Positions 15,475-22,235 of a stretch of 64,000 nucleotides of DNA are shown one piece after another (positions within the stretch are counted from its first letter, which is position 1; every line of letters starts with the position of its first letter). The notes beneath the pieces were generated by a model that had not been told where the DNA came from, ran no database searches, and saw only the letters and a program-made list of their open reading frames with translations. Both the position numbers and the translations under genes were made by a program. This DNA comes from JACKFB01 sp041389525 (GTDB lineage: Bacteria; Myxococcota_A; UBA9042; PHBI01; JACKFB01), in the NCBI GenBank assembly GCA_041389525.1, contig JAWKRR010000015.1:1-64000 (forward strand). The letters are read 5' to 3'.

Positions 15475-16263
15475 GTGGCCAAGCAACCGAAGCGGATGTC
15501 GCGGAAAGAACTCAAGCGGCCCGACGAGGTCGAAGTCGCCCTCAAGGGCATGTGGGGCTTCATCGAGCGCCACTGGCGCGTCATGGTCGGGGTGGCGGTC
15601 GCGCTGCTCGTGATCGGCGCGGCGACCTCGATCTTCGGGCGCATGCAGAAGAGCGACAAAGAGACCCAGGCGGCGGCTCTGCAGAAGGCCCTCGTGCCGC
15701 TGGCCTCGCCCATCGGCGAGGAGGCGCCCGCGGCCCAGAAGATCGCTGGCCAGGAGGTGTTCCCCACCGCCGACGCCGCTCGGAAGGCCTCGAGCGAGCG
15801 CCTCGCCGCGTTCATCAGCGAGCACCCTGACGCCGTCAAATCCAGCGGGATCGCGCTGCTCCAGGCCTCCCTGGGCGCGGATGGCGCCACGGCGGATCCG
15901 GCGGCGCTTCAGAAGTGGATCGCCGACAACGAGAAGTCCTCGCTCGCGTCGGTTGCGCGCTTTCAGTTGGGGCAGTCGCAGGAGCGCGCCGGCCAGAAGG
16001 CCGAGGCGCTCGCCAGCTACCGCGCCGTCGCCGACGCCAGCCAGGGCATCGTGAAGGCCATGGCGCTCATGGCGATCGGCGACCTGCACAACCCGATGGC
16101 CGGTGGGTCCGGGGACCCCAGCGCCGCGCGTGAGGCGTACACCGCCGCCCGCGACGCGCTCGGGCCGCGTCCGAAGGCGGATCCGGACGACATCCTCGCG
16201 CTCTCGCTGGGCCAGCCGTACATCTTCGCCGAGCTGCAGACCAAGCTCGCGTTGCTCGAGTAG
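15475..16263 (+). CDS. YfgM-like TPR protein, inner-membrane anchored
   Basis: 262 residues with a GTG start at 15475 preceded by GAGAGGA. It has a cytoplasmic basic N-terminus (about 33 residues), one transmembrane helix (about 36-54, VMVGVAVALLVIGAATSIFG), then a periplasmic Ala/Gln-rich helical region with TPR-like pairs (FQLGQSQERAGQKAEALASY). E. coli YfgM/AncA has this topology, associates with SecYEG and is encoded directly before bamB, as here. In E. coli der follows bamB; in this genome der lies upstream, separated by the FIST locus. The stop overlaps the bamB GTG start. Confidence 0.8.
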   Translation: MAKQPKRMSRKELKRPDEVEVALKGMWGFIERHWRVMVGVAVALLVIGAATSIFGRMQKSDKETQAAALQKALVPLASPIGEEAPAAQKIAGQEVFPTADAARKASSERLAAFISEHPDAVKSSGIALLQASLGADGATADPAALQKWIADNEKSSLASVARFQLGQSQERAGQKAEALASYRAVADASQGIVKAMALMAIGDLHNPMAGGSGDPSAAREAYTAARDALGPRPKADPDDILALSLGQPYIFAELQTKLALLE

Positions 16264-17390
16264 TGCGGTTCGCCGCCACAGCGCTCGTCGCGACGACCTT
16301 GGTCGCGGGGTGCTCGGTGATTCAGCCCATCGGTGACTTGCCCGCCCAGCGGCTGCAGACCGATTGGGCCGTTCACCTCTACGAGCTGGAAGACTTCGCC
16401 TACCACCCCATCGAGGCGGGTCGCCCGCTCTGGGTGGGCTCCGCGTCGTCGCCAGACGGTGGCTTGCTGGTCGTGCCCTCCGCCGACCGCCGCGTGCGCG
16501 GCATCGTGGCCGCAACCGGGCGGATTCTGTGGGAGGTCGAGACGCGCGGACCCAACGTCGCGCGGCCGACCGCGGTCGACGACGACGTCTTGGTCGGGTC
16601 GATGGACGGCCGCCTCTATCGCCTGCATCAGCGCAACGGCGGGTTGGTCTGGCGCAGCGAGCTGGTCGGCCGCGGCGACCTCACCAGCGACATCGCGGTC
16701 GCCGGCGACCGCGCCTTCGTCACCACCACCGACAACCGCATCTCCGCGCTGTCGCTAGCCGACGGCAGCGTGCTCTGGGACCGCTCGCGCCCGCACCGGG
16801 GCGAGTTCACGATCACGGGCCAGTCCGGGCCTGTGGTTCACGAAGACACCGTCATCACCGGATTCTCTGACGGCCAGCTCGTCGCCATGGCGACGAGCGA
16901 CGGCGCGACGGTCTGGGCCGTCGATCTCTCGGCGGAGCGCACCGAGTTCGCCGACGTCGACAGCACCCCGGTGCTGGTGGGCGAAACCCTCGTGGTCTCA
17001 GCGTACGCGTCAGGCCTTTACGGAGTCGACGCCAGCGACGGCGCGATCCTCTGGCAGGTGCCGGGCGAGGCCTACGGCACGGCCGCCACCCTCGACCGGA
17101 TGGTCTACGTCTCGCAGGCCGATGGCCACGTGCTCGCGGTGGACGCCGCCGACGGCGCCGTGCTGTGGCGCACCACGGTACACAAGGGCGTCCCGCGCTT
17201 GCCGGCCGTGACGCGCCGCTACGTGATGGTGCCGGTCGAGGACCGGCTCTTGCTGCTGGACCGCGGCACGGGTCGCGTCATCACCGCCTACGATGACACC
17301 TACGGATTCGCGGCCACGCCTGAAGTGGCTTGGGGTACCGCGTACACTCCCGGCAACAGCGGCTGGCTCTACGCCCTCGCCGTGTATTAA
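16263..17390 (+). CDS. bamB: Outer-membrane assembly lipoprotein BamB (PQQ-like propeller)
   Basis: 375 residues. The start is GTG 16263, overlapping the yfgM-like stop by one base (TAGTG). The lipoprotein signal ends LVAGC (Cys17). The rest is an 8-bladed beta-propeller of PQQ/WD40-like repeats, with blades marked by G(R/S)(I/V)LW motifs such as ATGRILWEVET, NGGLVWRSEL, DGSVLWDRS, DGATVWAVDL, DGAILWQVPG and DGAVLWRTTV. BamB is the outer-membrane lipoprotein that scaffolds BamA for barrel insertion. Synteny with a YfgM-like gene supports the assignment. A Cys-rich lipoprotein gene follows 28 bp downstream. Confidence 0.88.
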   Translation: MRFAATALVATTLVAGCSVIQPIGDLPAQRLQTDWAVHLYELEDFAYHPIEAGRPLWVGSASSPDGGLLVVPSADRRVRGIVAATGRILWEVETRGPNVARPTAVDDDVLVGSMDGRLYRLHQRNGGLVWRSELVGRGDLTSDIAVAGDRAFVTTTDNRISALSLADGSVLWDRSRPHRGEFTITGQSGPVVHEDTVITGFSDGQLVAMATSDGATVWAVDLSAERTEFADVDSTPVLVGETLVVSAYASGLYGVDASDGAILWQVPGEAYGTAATLDRMVYVSQADGHVLAVDAADGAVLWRTTVHKGVPRLPAVTRRYVMVPVEDRLLLLDRGTGRVITAYDDTYGFAATPEVAWGTAYTPGNSGWLYALAVY

Positions 17391-17418
17391 GTCGGACGAC
17401 GCCCGCTGGAGGTCGCCC

Positions 17419-18699
17419 ATGATCCGCTTCGCACTCGTCTTCGCCCTGCTGACTCCCCTGGCCCTGACCTCTGCGTGCAGCAGCAGCGGTGGCGGCACGG
17501 ACGCCGCGGCGGGGGACCAAGGGACGCTGCCGGACGGGACGGTCGGCCCGGGGGACACCGGGGGCGACGGGGTCGGCGACGCGCTCGGTGACGCGGACGG
17601 CGCGCCGCTCACTCCAAAGTGCAAGACCGACACGGACTGCCCTGGCGCCGGCGCGACCTGCACTTGCCGCGGCGAGTGCGTCGTGCTGACCACGAAGGTG
17701 TGCGAGCAGACGCAAAACTGCGGCGGCACGAAGTGGTGCAACCCGTGCACCCGTCACTGCGAAGAGACCCTGTCTCTGTGCGACCCCTGCGAGAGCGTCA
17801 CGGTCTGCGACCCAGGCGCGGGCTGCACCACCGCCACCGACGGACCCTGCGGCGAGCAGGGGGCCTGCTCCGCGTTCGCCTCGGGCGGCAGCTTCTGCGG
17901 CTTGGGCTGCCTGAATCAGTCCGGTTGTCCCGTGGGCTACAATTGCATCGCCGTGGCCGGCACGACCGAGCGGCAGTGCGTGCCGAAGAGTGGCTCGTGC
18001 GAGGATCTCGGCATCTGCAAGGGCGACGGCGAGTGCCCCGACGGTGAGAAGTGCGAGCAAGGGGCGTGCGCGCCGGGCTGCGTAGACGACGACGAGTGCC
18101 CGAAAGACGCTGGCGGCATCAAGCTGATCTGCACCAAGGCGCGCTGCGTGCCGCCCTGCACCAGCAACGCCGAGTGCACATTGCCGGCCGAGTGCGACCT
18201 GACCTCGGGGCGATGCAAGCGTCCGGGAGCCTGCGAGGCCTCATCGGAGTGCGCTGCGGAGAGCTACTGCGACAAGGTCAGCGGCGACTGCATCCCCGGC
18301 TGCCTCGAGGACGTCCACTGCCAGACCGCGGCGAAGATCTGCAAGAACAAGAAGTGCATCGACAAGGGCTGCGAGCACAACTACCAGTGCGGCTTCAACA
18401 AGGTCTGCGACAAGGGGCCCGGCGTCTGCATCGAGTCGACGCGCGCGGACTGCAGCACCTGCGACGCGATGAGCCAGTCACCGCAATGCGGCGGCGACCC
18501 CGCCCTGTGCGTGACCTTCCAAGACGAGGAGCAGAACCCGCTTGGCGACTTCTGCCTGCTGACCTGCGAGAACGACGAGATCGACAAGTGCCCGCAGGGT
18601 TACCAGTGCGAGCACATCCAGTCGGATGACGGCTCGATCGACAACTTCTACTGCACCCGGCAGTGCCCCGATAACCCGCTGGGAGCCGGCACGCCCTAG
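17419..18699 (+). CDS. Cys-rich lipoprotein
   Basis: 426 residues from ATG 17419, preceded by GGAGG. Upstream in-frame codons overlap bamB and lack a signal, so this start is favoured. The lipoprotein signal ends LTSAC (Cys20), followed by a Gly/Asp-rich linker (about 23-62). The remainder contains many Cys in repeated short modules of the type CxxDxxCPxGxxC (for example DTDCPGAGATCTC, GECPDGEKCEQGAC, SNAECTLPAECDLTSGRC, SSECAAESYCD), typical of disulfide-rich surface proteins in Myxococcota. No enzymatic motif is seen. It is probably the last gene of the yfgM-bamB transcript, and a hairpin follows the stop. Function unknown; adhesion or protease resistance at the surface is a guess. Confidence 0.85.
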   Translation: MIRFALVFALLTPLALTSACSSSGGGTDAAAGDQGTLPDGTVGPGDTGGDGVGDALGDADGAPLTPKCKTDTDCPGAGATCTCRGECVVLTTKVCEQTQNCGGTKWCNPCTRHCEETLSLCDPCESVTVCDPGAGCTTATDGPCGEQGACSAFASGGSFCGLGCLNQSGCPVGYNCIAVAGTTERQCVPKSGSCEDLGICKGDGECPDGEKCEQGACAPGCVDDDECPKDAGGIKLICTKARCVPPCTSNAECTLPAECDLTSGRCKRPGACEASSECAAESYCDKVSGDCIPGCLEDVHCQTAAKICKNKKCIDKGCEHNYQCGFNKVCDKGPGVCIESTRADCSTCDAMSQSPQCGGDPALCVTFQDEEQNPLGDFCLLTCENDEIDKCPQGYQCEHIQSDDGSIDNFYCTRQCPDNPLGAGTP

Positions 18700-18719
18700 A
18701 GAGCCGAGCAACGGCTCTC
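18699..18719 (+). terminator. Hairpin at the stop of the Cys-rich lipoprotein gene
   Basis: GAGAGCCG, 5-nt loop, CGGCTCTC: a perfect 8 bp stem starting at the last base of the stop codon. No T-run. An inverted copy of its left arm extended to 11 bp (CTAGAGAGCCG) recurs at 18848-18858, between the convergent genes. Confidence 0.5.
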
Positions 18720-18933
18720 CCGTCGCGTCTGCATGGCCGCGCGGCGCGTGGCGGCGTTGCACCTCGTCGCCGTGCTACAGCATGACTCCTCGCCGCGTCT
18801 CCCCATGCACCACGGGGCCAAGCACTCGCTCGGTCCGCTCTGTCGAACGGCTCTCTAGCCCGGCGAGCCGCCGCGGCGGCCCTTCGCGCGCGAGGGCGTC
18901 GCCGCGGCCGCCGGGCCAGCGCCGCGCTGGCGC

Positions 18934-20049
18934 TCAGGCGGTCGCGACCTTCTCGGGCCGGCGCGTCTTCTTCGCAGGCGGCTTGTCCAGCGCGTCGAGG
19001 CGCGCGGCCTCCTCCTCAATGAGCGCCGTCACCTCCTGATTCACGCGCCGCAAGATGGTCTGCCGCTCGTGGAAGGGCAGGAAGGCCGACTTGAAGCCGT
19101 TGATGACCAGCTGTTTGACGTCCATGGCGTCGAACCTGAAGGTCTCGACGGCGCGCACGTACTCGTCGGTCACGGTGGTGTTCGTGATGAGGCGGTTGTC
19201 CGTGTTGATGGTCACGCGGACGCCGAAGTCGAAGTAGAACCCGAGCGGGTGACTCGCGAAGTCACGCACGGCCTGGGTCTGCACATTCGACGACAGGCAG
19301 ACCTCCAGCGGCACGCGCTGGTCGGCGACGTAGTTGAGCAGGTCCCCGTCTTCGCGCAGACGCGTCCCGTGGCCGATGCGGTGTGCGCCGCAGACGTGGA
19401 TGGCCTGATGGATACTCTCGGGTCCGTAGGCTTCGCCCGCGTGGATCGTCGAGCGCACGTTGTTGTTGCGCACGAGGTAGAACGCCTCGCGGTGCTGTTT
19501 GGCGGGGTAGTCGTACTCCGCGCCCGCGAGGTCGAAGCCGCACACGCCCTTGTTCTTGTAGGCCGACGCGACCTCGGCGAGGCGCAGGCTCTGCTGCGGC
19601 TCGATGTGCCGGATGCCGCAGATGATGACGTTGCACGCGATGCCGTAGTCGCGCCGCGCGTCTGCGAGGCCCTCGATGACGGACTCGACGATGCGGGTCA
19701 GCGACGCGCCCTTCCGCGTGTGCAGGATAGGGCTGTACCGGACCTCCATGTAGCGCACGTTCTCGCGCGCTGCGTCCTCGGCGAGCTCGTACGCGGCGCG
19801 GTGCAGCGCCTCTTCGTCCTGCAACACGGCCAGCGTGATGTCGAAGGCCAGCAGGTAGTCGTTGAGGTCCTTGCAGACCTCGCCCATGTGGATGGCCTTC
19901 GCCAGCCCCGCCTCGTCGGTGGCGGGCAGCTCGACCCCTCGAGTCTTGGCCAGGTCCAAGATGGTGCTCAGACGCATCGAGCCGTCGAGGTGGACGTGGA
20001 GGTCGGTCTTGGGCAGGCGTTCGATGAACGCGCGATCGGGGATGAACAT
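18934..20049 (-). CDS. add: Adenosine deaminase
   Basis: 371 residues. Hydrolyses adenosine or deoxyadenosine to inosine in purine salvage; a zinc TIM-barrel amidohydrolase. Metal and substrate residues are visible: DLHVHLDGS (H18, H20), the catalytic HAGE motif (HAGEAYGPESI), HRIGHGTRL, and NTDNR for the second metal/catalytic Asp (the NTDNRL form is known in one bacterial subgroup). The C-terminal 30 residues are a Lys/Ala/Pro-rich tail not needed for catalysis. RBS AGGAAAG precedes ATG 20049. The upstream palindrome at 20063-20091 overlaps the expected promoter, so expression is likely controlled by a dimeric repressor (inference). It converges on the Cys-rich lipoprotein gene. Confidence 0.95.
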   Translation of the reverse strand: MFIPDRAFIERLPKTDLHVHLDGSMRLSTILDLAKTRGVELPATDEAGLAKAIHMGEVCKDLNDYLLAFDITLAVLQDEEALHRAAYELAEDAARENVRYMEVRYSPILHTRKGASLTRIVESVIEGLADARRDYGIACNVIICGIRHIEPQQSLRLAEVASAYKNKGVCGFDLAGAEYDYPAKQHREAFYLVRNNNVRSTIHAGEAYGPESIHQAIHVCGAHRIGHGTRLREDGDLLNYVADQRVPLEVCLSSNVQTQAVRDFASHPLGFYFDFGVRVTINTDNRLITNTTVTDEYVRAVETFRFDAMDVKQLVINGFKSAFLPFHERQTILRRVNQEVTALIEEEAARLDALDKPPAKKTRRPEKVATA

Positions 20050-20062
20050 GGGTCTTTCCTAC

Positions 20063-20091
20063 GGTTCGATTCGATAAAATCTATTCGAACC
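20063..20091 (-). promoter_or_regulatory. 29-bp palindromic operator upstream of add
   Basis: GGTTCGA-ttc-GAT-aaa-ATC-tat-TCGAACC: two symmetric arm pairs around 20077, ending 14 bp before the add start codon. Its AT-rich centre (TAGATT or TTTTAT on the minus strand) could be the -10 region. This looks like a binding site for a homodimeric regulator. Confidence 0.6.
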
Positions 20092-20167
20092 AGGATAAGA
20101 CCAGGTCGCCGGGCCGGCAAGCTCGTCGCGTTGCTCGGCTCGGTGACCCGCTTCGCCCTCGTCAGCT

Positions 20168-20908
20168 CTACGGAGTCGTCATCATGACGACGACCTTGTG
20201 CACCTCGCCGGCGCGCAAGAGGAGCTTCTCGCTCGTGCCTTGCAGCACCACGTTCTTGTCCGCGTCCAGGCCCTTGGCGCCAAAGCGGACGGTCTGGCGA
20301 GCGGCTAGGCCGGCGAAGAGCACACCGGACTCCAACTCACCCGTGTCAGGCGCGGCGACCTCGTTGTCGCACTTCACCGTCTGGGCGGGCACGGTGGGCA
20401 GCGGCAGGCCCGTGTCGTCAAAGACCTCGACGGTCACGGTCGCGACGTTCTTCGTGCTGCACTTGCCGCCCAGGTCCCAGTCGACGAGGACGCTCGTCGG
20501 CTTCTGCGTCAACACGAGCGGCGCGATGGCGGGCTTCTGCTCGTCGAACTTGGTGTCGGAGCCCTCGTTGACCTGCACCTTGTCGACCATGCCCGCGTGG
20601 GTGGCGTTGTCGTCGGCGTCGATGCCCTCGATCCGCACCGTGTAGCGGCCGGGCTGCAGCTCGCCCAGCGAGATCTGCCCGTTCTTCGCGGCATCACCGC
20701 AGGTGACCGTCACGCTGCCGATGACCTCGTCTTTCTGAAGCGCGCTCATCTCGAGCTTCTTCAGGTTCAAGTCAGCGCACGTCGCGATGCCTGGCAGGGC
20801 CCACAGGGCGGTGATGCTGCCGGGGACCTTGGGCCCGTCGTCGCCACAGCCAGCGGCGAAGGGCACGACGGCGAGCAGGGACAGGACGATGGTGTTCTTG
20901 AGATTCAT
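20168..20908 (-). CDS. Lipoprotein of unknown function
   Basis: 246 residues from ATG 20908, preceded by CGGAGG. The frame remains open far upstream but through Arg/Gly-rich non-protein-like codons antisense to the next gene, so this start is chosen. The lipoprotein signal (LKNTIVLSLLAVVPFAAGC, Cys21) is followed by two to three predicted beta-sandwich repeats with conserved CxxLNLKKLEM, GRYTVRIEGIDADDN and VTVEVFDDTGLPL strands; Cys pairs (TCADL, VTCGD, GKCST, VKCDN) suggest disulfides. No family recognised. A promoter candidate is at 20984-21012. It is divergent from the kinase-cluster lipoprotein. Confidence 0.82.
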   Translation of the reverse strand: MNLKNTIVLSLLAVVPFAAGCGDDGPKVPGSITALWALPGIATCADLNLKKLEMSALQKDEVIGSVTVTCGDAAKNGQISLGELQPGRYTVRIEGIDADDNATHAGMVDKVQVNEGSDTKFDEQKPAIAPLVLTQKPTSVLVDWDLGGKCSTKNVATVTVEVFDDTGLPLPTVPAQTVKCDNEVAAPDTGELESGVLFAGLAARQTVRFGAKGLDADKNVVLQGTSEKLLLRAGEVHKVVVMMTTP

Positions 20909-20983
20909 AGCGCCTCCGGAGGGGAACCCGCGACCCAAGTCCCCGGGAGGGGCGAGGCCGCCGCGGGAGCGATCTGCGCGAAG

Positions 20984-21012
20984 ACTATTGGCCTCAGCGG
21001 GTGTCGCGTCAA
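20984..21012 (-). promoter_or_regulatory. Candidate promoter for the lipoprotein at 20168-20908
   Basis: Minus strand TTGACG (21012-21007), 17 bp spacer, AATAGT (20989-20984). The leader would be about 70 nt. Confidence 0.5.
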
Positions 21013-21151
21013 CATCGGTGAGCGCAGGTCTCCCCGGCCCCGCGATGGACGCGACGGCGTGCAGGCCGCGCGCAGGCCGCGTGCGGGCGCTCGATGGAAA
21101 AGCTGTGGGCTTTTTGCGCGCGCGGCCCAAGGGGCCCAGACTCGCGCGGTG

Positions 21152-22213
21152 ATGTACCGAAGCCTCGCCATTCTCACGACCTCGGCCGCGTTGACCCTGT
21201 CCGCGTGCGGCCGGCTGCCGCCCCGCGCCGGCGCCGACCCGATCTACGACTTCGACACCGTCTGGTTCAACGACGGCGTCGGCGGCGTGACGCCGTGGGA
21301 GCCCCAGGACCGCGAGGCCGTGACCGCCGCCGTGGTCAGCGCCGAGGTGGCCGCCGAAGCCCGCTGGCGCGGTGAGCGCCCCTCCGTCGCGAAGGTCCGC
21401 CAGCGCAGCACCAGCCCCCAAGTGGCCGCGGCTCGCCCCGCCCCGCGGCCGGCGCCCGCGCCTGTAAAGCCCGCCCGCCCGCCAGCCCCCGTCGCCGCGA
21501 AAGCCCCTGCGCCGCGCCCCACCACGCCCGCCGCGTCCGCAGCGCCCGCCCGCCCGAGCCCCCCGGCCGTCGCCTCCGCCCCCGCGCGCCCCTCGCTCCC
21601 GCCGGCCCGCATCGCCCCCGCGCCATCCCCAGCCCCAGCCCCAGCCCCAGCCCCAGCCCCAGCCCCAGCCACCGACCCCGGCCCGCGGACCCGCCCCCTG
21701 CTCGGCGACGGCTCCGTCCCCGGTGAGCTGCTCGCCGCCGCCCAGCGCGTCCTCGGCGTCCGCGACGGCTTCGGCGACCGCACGTTCCTCGCCCACATCG
21801 TCTCCGTCGCGGCCGTCTCCGTCGACGTCAGCGCCCCCCGCCCGGTCTACAACGCCGCGGTCTGGGCCGAGCTCGCCCGCTCCGGGCGCACCTTCGAGTC
21901 CGTCCTCCCCGAGCCCGGCGACCTCGCCTTCTTCCACCGCGTCGACGACCTCGACGGCGATGGCTCCGCCGACGACCCCTTCAGCGCGGTCGCGGTCGTC
22001 GAGCGCGTGCTCCCCTCGGGCGTGGTCATCTGCATCGGCGAGGTCCACGGCGAGGTCCGCCGCTTCTCCCTCGACCCGTCCCGCCCCTGGGTGGTCCGCG
22101 ACGAGTCCACCGGTGACGAGGTCAACTCGCCCCTCCGGCGCCGCTCGCTCAACGATCCCCCAGGTGCCGTCGTGCTCGCCGGCGGGCTGCTCGCCGGGTA
22201 CGCACGCCCTTGA
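21152..22213 (+). CDS. Lipoprotein with Pro/Ala linker and degenerate NlpC/CHAP-like domain
   Basis: 353 residues from ATG 21152. The lipoprotein signal ends TLSAC (Cys19). Residues about 80-185 are a Pro/Ala/Lys-poor spacer with an (AP)n tract encoded by a hexanucleotide repeat. The C-terminal ~150 residues read PGELLAAAQRVLGVRDG, PEPGDLAFFHRVDDLDGDG and VAVVERVLPSGVVICIGEVHG, resembling NlpC/P60 or CHAP peptidase relatives (the PGDLAFF and VAVVERV strands). The usual Asp-Cys-Ser catalytic start is not present, so it is likely inactive or a different fold. The DLDGDGSADD loop could bind calcium. The HEAT-repeat gene follows after 22 bp. The domain call is tentative. Confidence 0.75.
   Translation: MYRSLAILTTSAALTLSACGRLPPRAGADPIYDFDTVWFNDGVGGVTPWEPQDREAVTAAVVSAEVAAEARWRGERPSVAKVRQRSTSPQVAAARPAPRPAPAPVKPARPPAPVAAKAPAPRPTTPAASAAPARPSPPAVASAPARPSLPPARIAPAPSPAPAPAPAPAPAPATDPGPRTRPLLGDGSVPGELLAAAQRVLGVRDGFGDRTFLAHIVSVAAVSVDVSAPRPVYNAAVWAELARSGRTFESVLPEPGDLAFFHRVDDLDGDGSADDPFSAVAVVERVLPSGVVICIGEVHGEVRRFSLDPSRPWVVRDESTGDEVNSPLRRRSLNDPPGAVVLAGGLLAGYARP
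21627..21668 (+). repeat. Seven CCCCAG hexanucleotide repeats
   Basis: Perfect in-frame array encoding Pro-Ala dipeptides in the lipoprotein linker. Copy-number change would lengthen or shorten the spacer without a frameshift. Confidence 0.9.
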
Positions 22214-22235
22214 TCCCCCGCAGGTCGCCCTGAAG

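Noticed and set aside
18626..19039. 137-codon plus-strand open frame crossing the convergent gap
   Set aside because: Ser/Arg/Pro-rich, overlaps two real gene ends, no RBS.
20063..20091. GGTTCGA as the T-arm of a tRNA
   Set aside because: No acceptor, D or anticodon arms can be formed around it; symmetric arms indicate an operator instead. The same was considered and rejected at 13554-13568.
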